A DNA stretch of 9,098 nucleotides from Clostridiales bacterium (GCA_015055785.1 SVHQ01000058.1:1-9098); one strand, 5' to 3'. Shown: positions 1 through 6,321, counted from the stretch's first letter. Made by a program: numbers and translations. The notes: generated from the letters alone by a model not told the origin.

Positions 1-534
1 CTTTTGACGACGTCGGACGGGAAGAAGATGGGTAAGACGGCGAAGGGTGCTGTATGGCTTGATGAAAACAAGACGACGCCTTACGAATTTTATCAATATT
101 GGAGAAACGTCAACGACGAAGACGTCGAGAAGTGCATGAAGCTTCTCACCTATTTGCCTGTAGAGGAAATTGAAGAACTCTGCGCGCACAAAGACGAACG
201 CATCAATAAAGCTAAAGAAGTGCTTGCTTATGAATTGACGAAAGAAGTGCACGGCGAAGAAAAGGCAAACCTCGCACAAAGTCAAGCAAAAGCGGCGTTT
301 GGCGGTGCAGATGCGGAATTGTTGACGAAAGAGGTATCGGACGTAGCTACGGTTGTCGATGCGATGGTGGCGGCAGGCGTTGCGAAATCGAAAGGGGAAG
401 CCCGTCGCTTAATCGAACAGGGCGGTGTTTCCGTGGACGAAACGAAGGTGAGCGATGCCAATATGCCGATTCCTGCAAAGGAATTTGTGTTGCATAAGGG
501 TAAGAAAGTACATTTGAAAATCATCGTAAAATAA
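1..534 (+). CDS. tyrS: Tyrosyl-tRNA synthetase, C-terminal part (5' end outside window)
   Basis: Class I aminoacyl-tRNA synthetase that charges tRNA-Tyr with tyrosine in the cytoplasm. Only the last 177 codons are present; the reading frame is open from the first base, so the catalytic Rossmann fold with the HIGH motif lies upstream. The visible part begins at the KMSKS-type loop, here KMGKT at about local residues 10-14, followed by AKGAVWLD and a PYEFYQYWRN segment, all characteristic of bacterial TyrRS. A helical anticodon-binding region follows. The C-terminus is an S4 RNA-binding domain (local residues about 115-177, with AKSKGEARRLIEQGGVSVD and a terminal HLKIIVK strand). The gene ends in TAA just before an intrinsic terminator, so it is the last gene of its transcription unit. 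Identification is secure; the missing 5' end means nothing can be said about a T-box leader. Confidence 0.96.
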   Translation, partial: LLTTSDGKKMGKTAKGAVWLDENKTTPYEFYQYWRNVNDEDVEKCMKLLTYLPVEEIEELCAHKDERINKAKEVLAYELTKEVHGEEKANLAQSQAKAAFGGADAELLTKEVSDVATVVDAMVAAGVAKSKGEARRLIEQGGVSVDETKVSDANMPIPAKEFVLHKGKKVHLKIIVK

Positions 535-542
535 ATGGCAAA

Positions 543-588
543 GCGTAAATACCGACAGATATTTTTTGTGGGTATTTACGCCTTTTTT
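543..588 (+). terminator. Intrinsic terminator after tyrS
   Basis: A perfect 11-bp inverted repeat, GCGTAAATACC (543-553) and GGTATTTACGC (571-581), encloses a 17-nt loop. A C and six T residues (583-588) follow directly. It lies 8 nt after the tyrS stop codon and separates tyrS from the next gene. Confidence 0.9.
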
Positions 589-619
589 GAAATAGAAAAG
601 TTTAAGAAGAGAGCAAAGC

Positions 620-1261
620 ATGCAAATTATGGAAAAATCGGTGCGGACGGTATATGCCCGACATGAAAGTGAAAAAATAATTGAAAAGTCCCGCTTTATC
701 ACTTTTTCCGCACACGTGGAAAGTGAAGAGGAAGCGCGCCAATTTATTGCGGAAATCCGCTCAAAACATTCCTTGGCGACTCACGTTTGCTATGCTTTTA
801 TTTCCGACAAAACGGGGAATTTACAACGCTTTTCCGACGATGGCGAACCGCAAGGCACGGCAGGTGTGCCCATTTTAGAAGTGCTGAAAGCGAAGAAATT
901 ATTTGAAACGGCGGTGGCGGTGGTGCGCTACTTTGGCGGTATAAAATTGGGCGCAGGCGGACTCGTGCGCGCTTACGCTTCCTCGGCGGCGGAGAACCTT
1001 GACGGGGCAGATATTCGCCTTTTGGAAATGTGCCGCGAGATTGCAATCGAGGTGGATTATACGGGTATTGACAGCGCGCAAAAATACATTTCATCAAAAC
1101 CCTGCTCCCTCCTTTCGTCCGATTACGGGGAAAAAGTTCGCTTTTTAGTGGCGGTAAAAAAGAAGGATGCAGAGGAATTTTGCGAGGGGCTTGTTGATTA
1201 TATGCAAGGCAGAGTGAAAACAGAAAACGGAGCGGAATATTACGCGCCGTTTAAAGAATAA
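620..1261 (+). CDS. yigZ: YigZ/IMPACT family protein (UPF0029)
   Basis: A 213-residue protein of the YigZ/YvyE family, related to the eukaryotic translation regulator IMPACT. The bacterial function is not settled; a role connected with ribosomes or RNA is usually suggested. The family signature is plain: an N-terminal KSRFITF segment, a central SDDGEPQGTAG block (about residues 73-83) and VVRYFGGIKLGAGGLVRAY (about residues 101-119). A less conserved C-terminal domain of about 75 residues follows, of the DUF1949 type. Length is normal for the family. The start at 620 has a weak AAGAAGAGAG Shine-Dalgarno 6 nt upstream; an in-frame ATG at 629 would be too far from it. The gene begins only 31 nt after the tyrS terminator, and I see no convincing promoter in that gap. 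The next gene follows after 36 nt, so the two are probably co-transcribed. Confidence 0.93.
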   Translation: MQIMEKSVRTVYARHESEKIIEKSRFITFSAHVESEEEARQFIAEIRSKHSLATHVCYAFISDKTGNLQRFSDDGEPQGTAGVPILEVLKAKKLFETAVAVVRYFGGIKLGAGGLVRAYASSAAENLDGADIRLLEMCREIAIEVDYTGIDSAQKYISSKPCSLLSSDYGEKVRFLVAVKKKDAEEFCEGLVDYMQGRVKTENGAEYYAPFKE

Positions 1262-1297
1262 GCAACGAGAAAATAAATGTGTTAAGGGAGGACGGAG

Positions 1298-2224
1298 ATG
1301 AAATATTGTACGTTGGGCGGCAATCATGCTTCGCGCGTAGTTATGGGCTGTATGCGTATTGCGGGTAAACCTTTACGCGATATCGAAAAGGTGATTATTG
1401 AAGCGCAGAAATCGGGCGTCAATATGTTTGATTTGGCGGACGTTTATGCTGGCGGCGATTGCGAGCGTGTTTTCGGCGTGGCAATGAAAGATTTGGGCAT
1501 TGCGCGTAAGGATTATATTTTGCAGACGAAATGCGGTATTCGCCGTGATAGTTTGGTAAACGGTACGCGTTTTGACTTTTCCGAAGAACATATCGTGGCA
1601 TCGGTGGACGGCAGTTTAAAAAGATTGAATACGGAATATATCGACGTGTTTTTGTTGCACCGTCCCGATACGCTTGTGCAACCGGAAGAAGTCGCTGCGG
1701 CTTTTGAAAAATTGCGTGCTGCGGGAAAGGTGCGTGCGTTTGGCGTTAGCAATTTCTCCGCAGGACAAATGCAACTTTTGGAAAAGCATGGCGTTTCCAT
1801 TGTAGCCAATCAAATGCAGTTTTCGTTGATGCACACGCCGATGATTGACGCAGGTTTCAACGTGAATATGTACGAGGACGTTTCCGTTTCAAGGGCAGGC
1901 GACGCTTTGGAATACTGCCGTTTGCAGGATATTCCCATGCAGGCTTGGTCACCGTTGCAATACGGATTTTTCGAGGGCGTGTTTGTGGGGAACGAACGCT
2001 TTCCCGAGTTGAACGCAGAACTCAAACGTCTTGCCGAAAAATACAATTGCGCGCCGACCTCGATTGCGGTGGCATGGATATTGCGCCATCCTGCATTCAA
2101 ACAGGTGATAACGGGTACGACTTCCCCCGAGCATATGCGTGAAATGTGCATGGCGGCGGATATCGAGCTGACGCGAGAAGAATGGTATAGCCTCTATCTC
2201 TCGCCAAACAGAACGTTGCCGTAA
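1298..2224 (+). CDS. Aldo/keto reductase, YdhF-like
   Basis: A cytosolic NAD(P)H-dependent oxidoreductase of the aldo/keto reductase superfamily, 308 residues, with the TIM-barrel pattern of the family. The catalytic tetrad is visible: Asp45 and Tyr50 (FDLADVY), Lys78 (QTKCGI) and His121 (LLHRPD). GKVRAFGVSNF at about 142-152 is the usual cofactor-side strand and loop. WSPLQYG near 217-223 and the ITGTTSPEHM segment near 270 are the late NADPH-contacting regions. The DLADVYAGGDCERVFG stretch and the C-terminal arrangement resemble E. coli YdhF more than the sugar or aldose reductases. The physiological substrate cannot be read from sequence. The start is well set by AGGGAGG at 1285-1291, followed by a 6-nt spacer. 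It lies downstream of yigZ, with no obvious functional link. Confidence 0.93.
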   Translation: MKYCTLGGNHASRVVMGCMRIAGKPLRDIEKVIIEAQKSGVNMFDLADVYAGGDCERVFGVAMKDLGIARKDYILQTKCGIRRDSLVNGTRFDFSEEHIVASVDGSLKRLNTEYIDVFLLHRPDTLVQPEEVAAAFEKLRAAGKVRAFGVSNFSAGQMQLLEKHGVSIVANQMQFSLMHTPMIDAGFNVNMYEDVSVSRAGDALEYCRLQDIPMQAWSPLQYGFFEGVFVGNERFPELNAELKRLAEKYNCAPTSIAVAWILRHPAFKQVITGTTSPEHMREMCMAADIELTREEWYSLYLSPNRTLP

Positions 2225-2333
2225 ATTGCATATTGCTTGCGCGATTAATAAAATAGGAATAGAGCGCAATTGTAAAGGATTAAACTTTTTAAGGCGGTAA
2301 AAGGGGAATAAGCCTCTAAAACTTGTGCAAAAT

Positions 2334-2376
2334 ATACAATAGGCATAAACAACTTTGTTGAATTTGCCCATTGTAT
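2334..2376. repeat. Imperfect inverted repeat upstream of the ABC ATPase gene
   Basis: The arms ATACAATAGGCA (2334-2345) and TGCCCATTGTAT (2365-2376) are reverse complements at 11 of 12 positions, separated by 19 nt. Inside sits a smaller CAAC-TTT-GTTG hairpin (2350-2360). The arm centres are 31 bp apart, about three helical turns. The right arm contains the proposed -35 hexamer, so a regulator-binding site is one reading. No T-run follows that would make it a terminator. Confidence 0.6.
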
Positions 2377-2399
2377 TTTTATAAAAAATATAGTAAAAT
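2371..2399 (+). promoter_or_regulatory. Putative sigma-A-type promoter of the ABC ATPase gene
   Basis: TTGTAT (2371-2376), a 17-nt spacer and TAAAAT (2394-2399) fit a housekeeping promoter with a good -10 and a weak -35. TATAGT at 2389 is an alternative -10, but no -35 matches it at correct spacing. The surrounding 219-bp gap after the aldo/keto reductase gene is AT-rich and is the only place a promoter for this isolated gene can lie. Expected transcription would start near 2406, about 38 nt before the ATG. Confidence 0.5.
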
Positions 2400-2430
2400 G
2401 TTATTAGTGAAAAATTGATTAGCCAAAATT

Positions 2431-2435
2431 GGAGG
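2431..2435 (+). promoter_or_regulatory. Shine-Dalgarno that decides the ABC ATPase start
   Basis: GGAGG at 2431-2435 with an 8-nt spacer selects the ATG at 2444. An in-frame TTG at 2429 overlaps the upstream edge of this site and cannot use it, so the shorter protein starting MAGLSL is preferred. Confidence 0.85.
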
Positions 2436-2443
2436 AAAAAATT

Positions 2444-3808
2444 ATGGCAGGACTTTCTTTGAAAGGCATTAACAAAGTATATCCCTCGGGTGTACAAGCA
2501 GTATTCGATTTTTGTCTCGATATTAGAGATAAGGAATTCATCGTATTGGTAGGCCCTTCCGGCTGCGGTAAATCTACGACGCTTCGTATGATCGCTGGTT
2601 TGGAAGAAATCTCTTCTGGTGAACTTTACATCGATGGCAAACTTGTGAACGACGTTGTTCCCAAGGATAGAGACATTGCGATGGTATTCCAGAACTACGC
2701 ATTGTATCCCCACATGTCCGTTTACGACAACATGGCGTTCGGTCTTAAACTTCGTAAGGTGCCCAAGGAAATTATCGATCAGAAGGTAAAGGCAGCAGCG
2801 CAGATCCTTGGTATCACCGATTACCTTTCGAGAAAACCCAAGGCATTGTCCGGTGGTCAGCGTCAACGTGTTGCGCTTGGTCGTACCATCGTTCGTGAAC
2901 CCAAAGTATTCCTTCTTGACGAACCTTTGTCCAACTTGGACGCAAAGCTTCGTGCATCGATGAGAACGGAAATCTCCAAATTGCATACGCGTCTTGCAAC
3001 GACGTTTATTTACGTTACGCACGACCAGATCGAAGCTATGACAATGGGTACGAGAATCGTTGTTATGAAAGACGGTTTCATGCAGCAGGTAGATACCCCT
3101 CAGAACTTGTATGATTATCCCATCAACTTGTTCGTTGCAAGCTTTATCGGTACCCCTCAGATGAACTTCTTCAAAGAATCCACGTTGACGAGTGAAGACG
3201 GTAAAGTATATGTAAACTTCGTTGGCGGAAACAAGATTCTTCTTCCCGAATCTATGCGTGTAAGAATTAAGAACTTGAACGAATATCTTGATACGGATAA
3301 GAAGATTACGCTTGGTGTACGTCCTGAAGATATCCATCAAGATCAGTTGTTCATCTCCAACTCCCCCGAAACGGTTGTTTCCGCTCGTATCGAAGTTATC
3401 GAAAAACTCGGTGCTGAAACGCAAATTTATTGCGAACTTGATTACGAAGGAAAAGAAAGCTCCGTTATCGATAACTCCACGCAGATGATCGCAAAAATCT
3501 CCAGCCGTGCTATCGTAGAAAAGAGTCAAGTTGTAGAACTTGCATTCGACGCGCATCACATTCATATGTTCGACGCAGTTACGGAAGCTTCTATTCTTGA
3601 TAGAGATGAAGGTTATGAAGTTATTCCTGAAAACGCAGAAGGTTCTGCATTCACGCCTCCTACACCTCAGGAAATGTCCGAACGTATTTCTGCTGCTCGT
3701 ATCGTAACGAAAGAAATGAAAGCGCAGGCAAGAAAGGATGCAAGAATGGCAAAATTGGCAGCTAAGAAAGAAGCAACTGATGATGCTGAAAAGAAAGACG
3801 AAGAATAA
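2444..3808 (+). CDS. Sugar ABC transporter ATP-binding protein, MsmX/UgpC type, with extended C-terminus
   Basis: The ATP-hydrolysing subunit of a carbohydrate importer of the MalK/UgpC/MsmX family, working on the inner face of the cytoplasmic membrane. All nucleotide-binding motifs are present: Walker A GPSGCGKST (37-45), Q-loop Gln83, signature LSGGQ (135-139), Walker B VFLLDE (155-160), D-loop SNLDAKLR and switch His193 in THDQ. Residues about 235-377 form the OB-type regulatory domain, with GVRPEDI and a terminal HMFD. The family normally ends here, near 370 residues. This protein continues for about 77 more, a linker (PPTPQEM) and then a Lys/Ala/Glu-rich charged tail. No permease or binding-protein gene is adjacent, which fits an ATPase shared by several sugar importers, as MsmX is in Bacillus; this is inferred from context. 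Codon use is strongly biased (no TTA, CTA or TCA; mostly CTT/TTG, AAC, CGT), unlike its neighbours, and suggests high expression. Confidence 0.93.
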   Translation: MAGLSLKGINKVYPSGVQAVFDFCLDIRDKEFIVLVGPSGCGKSTTLRMIAGLEEISSGELYIDGKLVNDVVPKDRDIAMVFQNYALYPHMSVYDNMAFGLKLRKVPKEIIDQKVKAAAQILGITDYLSRKPKALSGGQRQRVALGRTIVREPKVFLLDEPLSNLDAKLRASMRTEISKLHTRLATTFIYVTHDQIEAMTMGTRIVVMKDGFMQQVDTPQNLYDYPINLFVASFIGTPQMNFFKESTLTSEDGKVYVNFVGGNKILLPESMRVRIKNLNEYLDTDKKITLGVRPEDIHQDQLFISNSPETVVSARIEVIEKLGAETQIYCELDYEGKESSVIDNSTQMIAKISSRAIVEKSQVVELAFDAHHIHMFDAVTEASILDRDEGYEVIPENAEGSAFTPPTPQEMSERISAARIVTKEMKAQARKDARMAKLAAKKEATDDAEKKDEE

Positions 3809-3837
3809 TTCGTAATATCCGCTTGATAAAAGCGAAC

Positions 3838-3870
3838 GCCGCCCTTTGCGTAAGGCAAAGGGCGGCATTT
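3838..3870 (+). terminator. Intrinsic terminator after the ABC ATPase gene
   Basis: A perfect 12-bp GC-rich stem, GCCGCCCTTTGC (3838-3849) and GCAAAGGGCGGC (3855-3866), has a 5-nt loop and is followed by ATTTTATACCTTTT. It starts 29 nt after the stop codon. The T-run is interrupted, but the stem is strong. It isolates the ABC ATPase gene from the clp operon. Confidence 0.88.
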
Positions 3871-3937
3871 TATACCTTTTAGCACGAATTTTGTCGTTAT
3901 AGATAGGTTATATATGGTCGCGCGCGTGAGAAAGTAC

Positions 3938-3956
3938 GGAAAAATCAAGGAAAAAT
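3938..3956 (+). repeat. Tandem GGAAAAAT direct repeat upstream of the clp-operon promoter
   Basis: Two identical 8-mers, GGAAAAAT at 3938-3945 and 3949-3956, are repeated with an 11-bp period, about one helical turn. They lie at about -66 to -48 relative to the predicted transcription start, where an UP element or an activator or repressor site would be. The phased A-tracts could also bend DNA. Confidence 0.5.
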
Positions 3957-3968
3957 ACGTGCACTCGC

Positions 3969-3997
3969 TTGACGAATTGCAAAAAAAATGCTATGAT
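3969..3997 (+). promoter_or_regulatory. Near-consensus sigma-A promoter of the regulator-mcsA-mcsB-clpC unit
   Basis: TTGACG (3969-3974), exactly 17 nt, then TATGAT (3992-3997) match the housekeeping consensus at 5 of 6 positions in each hexamer. The usual +1 position falls on or next to the A of the ATG at 4004, so the transcript would be leaderless or nearly so. It is the only strong promoter seen before the operon. Confidence 0.75.
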
Positions 3998-4003
3998 AAT
4001 ACC

Positions 4004-4705
4004 ATGGAAAATACAAACGAAATTAACCGCAAAATCGCGAACAACTTAATGAGATTTCGCAAGGCGGCGGGCTACACGCAGGCGGAACTTGCGGAAAAAA
4101 TTAATTATTCTGATAAATCGGTGTCGAAATGGGAATCGGGAAATGGTATTCCCGACGTATATACGCTGATGCAGTTGGCGGAATTATACGGGGTTACTTT
4201 GGACGCTTTCGTAAGCGATGAAACGCAGATAAAGCCGGAAAAAAAGACGGACAGACTTCGTTTTTTGATTATGCTTTTATCCAGCGGCATTGTGTGGCTT
4301 GTGGCGACGAGTCTTTTTGTTATTTTACAATTGGCATTACCCAAAGGGGAGTGGTGGATTGTATTTATATATGCCGTTATGGCGAATGCCATTTTACTTA
4401 TCGTTTTTGCAAGCGTTTGGCACTATCGAATATTAAATTTCATTTCCGTTTCCGCTCTAATATGGACGGCAATTGCTTGTGTATATTTAACGATAATCAC
4501 GCTTGGCGAAACGTTTGGGTATAGCGTGGACAGCTTATGGCTGTTGTTCGTTGTCGGCGTGCCGTTGCAGGTATTAGAAATCGTGTGGGTGTTTTTCCGT
4601 ACCCTCTTTCAAAAGAGCACGGCGAAATTTCAACGCAAGAAGAAGGGCAGAGCGAAAGCAAAGCTTAATGAGGACAAAAAAGAGGAAGAAAATAAGGCTA
4701 TATAA
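4004..4705 (+). CDS. XRE-family transcriptional regulator with four transmembrane helices
   Basis: A 233-residue DNA-binding membrane protein. Residues about 11-66 form a Cro/C1-type helix-turn-helix (ANNLMRFRKAAGYTQAELAE, then NYSDKSVSKWESG and PDVYTLMQLAELYGVTLD). After a charged linker come four hydrophobic segments suited to membrane helices: about 87-109, 117-139, 145-167 and 178-198. The last 35 residues are a strongly charged Lys/Glu tail. The start at 4004 fits the usual N-terminus of this family (MENTNEINRKI) but has no Shine-Dalgarno; a near-perfect promoter ends 6 nt before it. An in-frame ATG at 3914 would add 30 residues, has no good ribosome site and would place the promoter inside the gene. 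It stands where ctsR stands in other Bacillota, 29 nt before mcsA, so it may regulate the operon or sense membrane stress; this is inference. Its target and ligand are unknown. Confidence 0.88.
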   Translation: MENTNEINRKIANNLMRFRKAAGYTQAELAEKINYSDKSVSKWESGNGIPDVYTLMQLAELYGVTLDAFVSDETQIKPEKKTDRLRFLIMLLSSGIVWLVATSLFVILQLALPKGEWWIVFIYAVMANAILLIVFASVWHYRILNFISVSALIWTAIACVYLTIITLGETFGYSVDSLWLLFVVGVPLQVLEIVWVFFRTLFQKSTAKFQRKKKGRAKAKLNEDKKEEENKAI

Positions 4706-4706
4706 T
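4701..4706 (+). promoter_or_regulatory. Possible internal -10 element before mcsA
   Basis: A perfect TATAAT overlaps the stop codon of the regulator gene and lies 28 nt before the mcsA start, leaving room for the AAGGA ribosome site at 4722-4726. There is no recognisable -35 hexamer 16-18 nt upstream (the region is A-rich) and no TG extension, so it may be chance. Confidence 0.25.
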
Positions 4707-4734
4707 TGATATTGAATCGGTAAGGATTAAGAGT

Positions 4735-5268
4735 ATGTTGTGCGTACAGTGCAAAAAAAATCAAGCGACAAAAACATACGAACAGGTAAAAAGCGGTGGG
4801 AAAGTCACGGAATATTATTGTCTGGATTGTTATCACCGTTTGTTTCTCTGTCAACAAGAAGCGGAGGGCGACATAGCGCTTTCCGCTTGTCCTTATTGTG
4901 GCACAACGACGGAAGAATATAAAACCACCAAAATGGTAGGTTGTGCCTACTGCTATAAAATGCTGGAAAGTGCTTTAATGCCAGAGATTATCAAAATGCA
5001 AGGTACGAAAGCGCACGTTGGAAAACGTCCCACGTTAGAGGAGGGTATCGAGCCTCTTGGTTTAAGCGAAAGAGCGAAACAAGAAGCGATTGAAAAGACG
5101 AAATTTCATCGTCAATGTAAAGAGCTGGAAATGATTATTGAGAAATTACAAAAAGACGGCGATGAAGCGGGTGTGAAAAATTATCGTGACAAACTGATGC
5201 GTATGCAGAAGATGTCGAGGATCGAGGAGGATTTCGTATGGCGAGAAAACATGCGCGAAACGAAATAA
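4735..5268 (+). CDS. mcsA: McsA, zinc-binding activator of protein arginine kinase
   Basis: McsA binds and activates the arginine kinase McsB and, in Bacillus, helps control CtsR and deliver tagged proteins to ClpC. The protein has 177 residues, close to the usual 170-185. Four CxxC pairs are visible: C3/C6, C29/C32, C52/C55 and C70/C73, as expected for two treble-clef-like zinc sites. A charged linker leads to a C-terminal UVR-type helical hairpin at about 124-161 (CKELEMIIEKLQKDGDEAGVKNYRDKL). A ribosome site AAGGA (4722-4726) lies 8 nt before the ATG. Its last 31 nt overlap the start of mcsB, so the two are translationally coupled. All zinc ligands are intact. Confidence 0.95.
   Translation: MLCVQCKKNQATKTYEQVKSGGKVTEYYCLDCYHRLFLCQQEAEGDIALSACPYCGTTTEEYKTTKMVGCAYCYKMLESALMPEIIKMQGTKAHVGKRPTLEEGIEPLGLSERAKQEAIEKTKFHRQCKELEMIIEKLQKDGDEAGVKNYRDKLMRMQKMSRIEEDFVWRENMRETK
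5224..5230 (+). promoter_or_regulatory. Strong Shine-Dalgarno of mcsB inside mcsA
   Basis: GAGGAGG with a 7-nt spacer to the ATG at 5238, located within the mcsA coding sequence. It supports a 31-nt gene overlap and coupled translation of activator and kinase. Confidence 0.85.
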
Positions 5269-6278
5269 ACGAAAGCATCGTTATTTCCATTCGAATTCGT
5301 CTGGCACGAAACTTTGCAGGCTTTCCGTTTCCTCGTCAAATGGACGAGGCGCAGGCTGTGGACCTTGTGGAATTGGTCGATGTGGGGCTTCGAAAGTTCG
5401 ACACCTTTCAACGTTATGATATTAAGCAAATCAGCGAGGAGGACGCGACGCTTTTGCAAGAACAGCGCTTAATCAGCCCTGCACTGTTAAACAGTAAATA
5501 CGGCTCGGCATTCATTACGCAGGACGAGGGTAATGTCATTTCCATCATGGTCAACGAGGAAGACCATCTGCGCGAGCAATATATTTACAAAAGCTTTGAT
5601 TTTTTAAAAGCCTACGAACGTATTAGTGCAGTAGATGACGGATTGGGCTCGATTTTTGATTTGGCTTTTGATGAAAAATTGGGATATTTAACGGCGTGCC
5701 CGAGCAATTTAGGTACGGGGATGCGCGCGTCGGTGATGATGTTTTTGCCTGGGCTTGTCTGGAACGGCGGTTTGAAAAAGCTATTGACGAGACTGCGCGC
5801 GGAGGGTATCACGGTGCGAGGTGCGTTTGGCGAGGGGACGAAATCAGAGGGTTACGTTTACCAAATCAGCAACGAACGCACGTTAGGACTTTCGGAAATG
5901 GAGCTATTGACGCAGATGGACGAAGTAGCGCAACGCATTTGTGAACTGGAAAAATCGGCGCGCGATGAAATGCTGACAAAAGCGAAAACGGAAATCAAGG
6001 ATAGATGTATGCGTGCATACGGTGCGCTCAGCTATTGTGAAATTTTGAGTTTGCCTGAATTTGTGGAAAAGATGGGTGACGTGAAGTTGGGTGTTATCTT
6101 CGGTTTTTTGGAATCGGACGGCTTTGATGAAATTCACGATTTCATCGAGGGTATGCATCCCACCACTTTTCGTTGTAATAACGGCATTCAATATGCCAGC
6201 GAAGCAGATTGCAGTATCGTTCGCGCGGAAACGGTGCGGAAAGTATTGCCCAAGATCGTGCAAGTGGCAAAACAATAA
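5238..6278 (+). CDS. mcsB: McsB, protein arginine kinase
   Basis: A phosphagen-kinase-fold enzyme that transfers phosphate from ATP to arginine side chains of proteins, marking them for ClpCP. It has 346 residues, slightly below the usual 350-363. Expected motifs are present: RIRLARN (19-25, nucleotide-binding arginines), NEEDH (106-110, catalytic glutamate loop), CPSNLGTGMR (154-163, with the conserved Cys154), RGAFGEG (194-200, with Arg194 and Glu199) and YQISNERTLG (208-217). The kinase centre therefore looks functional. Near the C-terminus, where other McsB proteins carry the phosphoarginine-binding motif RDxxRA, this one reads CSIVRA (325-330): the RA half is kept and the RD half is lost. 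The start at 5238 is set by GAGGAGG at 5224-5230 inside mcsA. A 54-nt gap with a hairpin separates it from clpC. Confidence 0.95.
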   Translation: MARKHARNEINESIVISIRIRLARNFAGFPFPRQMDEAQAVDLVELVDVGLRKFDTFQRYDIKQISEEDATLLQEQRLISPALLNSKYGSAFITQDEGNVISIMVNEEDHLREQYIYKSFDFLKAYERISAVDDGLGSIFDLAFDEKLGYLTACPSNLGTGMRASVMMFLPGLVWNGGLKKLLTRLRAEGITVRGAFGEGTKSEGYVYQISNERTLGLSEMELLTQMDEVAQRICELEKSARDEMLTKAKTEIKDRCMRAYGALSYCEILSLPEFVEKMGDVKLGVIFGFLESDGFDEIHDFIEGMHPTTFRCNNGIQYASEADCSIVRAETVRKVLPKIVQVAKQ

Positions 6279-6295
6279 ATACGATTGAATTAAGA

Positions 6296-6320
6296 TTGCG
6301 AAAACGTTATGTTTTTGCAA
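6296..6320 (+). repeat. Stem-loop immediately upstream of the clpC ribosome site
   Basis: TTGCGAAAAC (6296-6305) and GTTTTTGCAA (6311-6320) form a 10-bp stem (nine Watson-Crick pairs and one G-U) with the loop GTTAT. The stem ends one nucleotide before the AGGAG of clpC. It has no T-run, so it is not a terminator. It could tune clpC translation or mRNA processing, or act as a DNA inverted repeat for a protein. Confidence 0.6.
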
Positions 6321-6321
6321 A

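Noticed and set aside
798..1097. Minus-strand open frame opposite yigZ
   Set aside because: It lies wholly antisense to a clearly recognised gene, and its Arg/Pro-rich translation is typical of a shadow frame.
2237..2321. Weak hairpins after the aldo/keto reductase gene (TTGCGC/GCGCAA; TTTTAAGGC with a bulged partner)
   Set aside because: They have long loops, short or bulged AT-rich stems and no following T-run. I cannot call a terminator for the yigZ-reductase unit.
1949..3868. A 639-codon open frame on the minus strand covering the whole ABC ATPase gene
   Set aside because: Its codons are the exact reverse complements of the sense codons, so a stop could arise only from sense TTA, CTA or TCA, which the biased sense gene lacks. 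The translation is Cys/Phe/Arg-rich and resembles no protein family, and it runs through the terminator and promoter regions of other genes.
3891..3916. TTGTCG and TATATG as a promoter upstream of the XRE gene
   Set aside because: The spacer would be 14 nt, too short. The TTGACG/TATGAT pair downstream is far better.
3879..3966. CIRCE-like half sites (TTAGCACGA at 3879, GCACTC at 3961)
   Set aside because: CIRCE needs TTAGCACTC, 9 nt and GAGTGCTAA. Neither half has its partner at the right spacing, so HrcA control is not supported.
5334..5341. GTCAAAT, similar to a CtsR heptad
   Set aside because: It is a single copy inside the mcsB coding region, without the tandem partner and away from any promoter.
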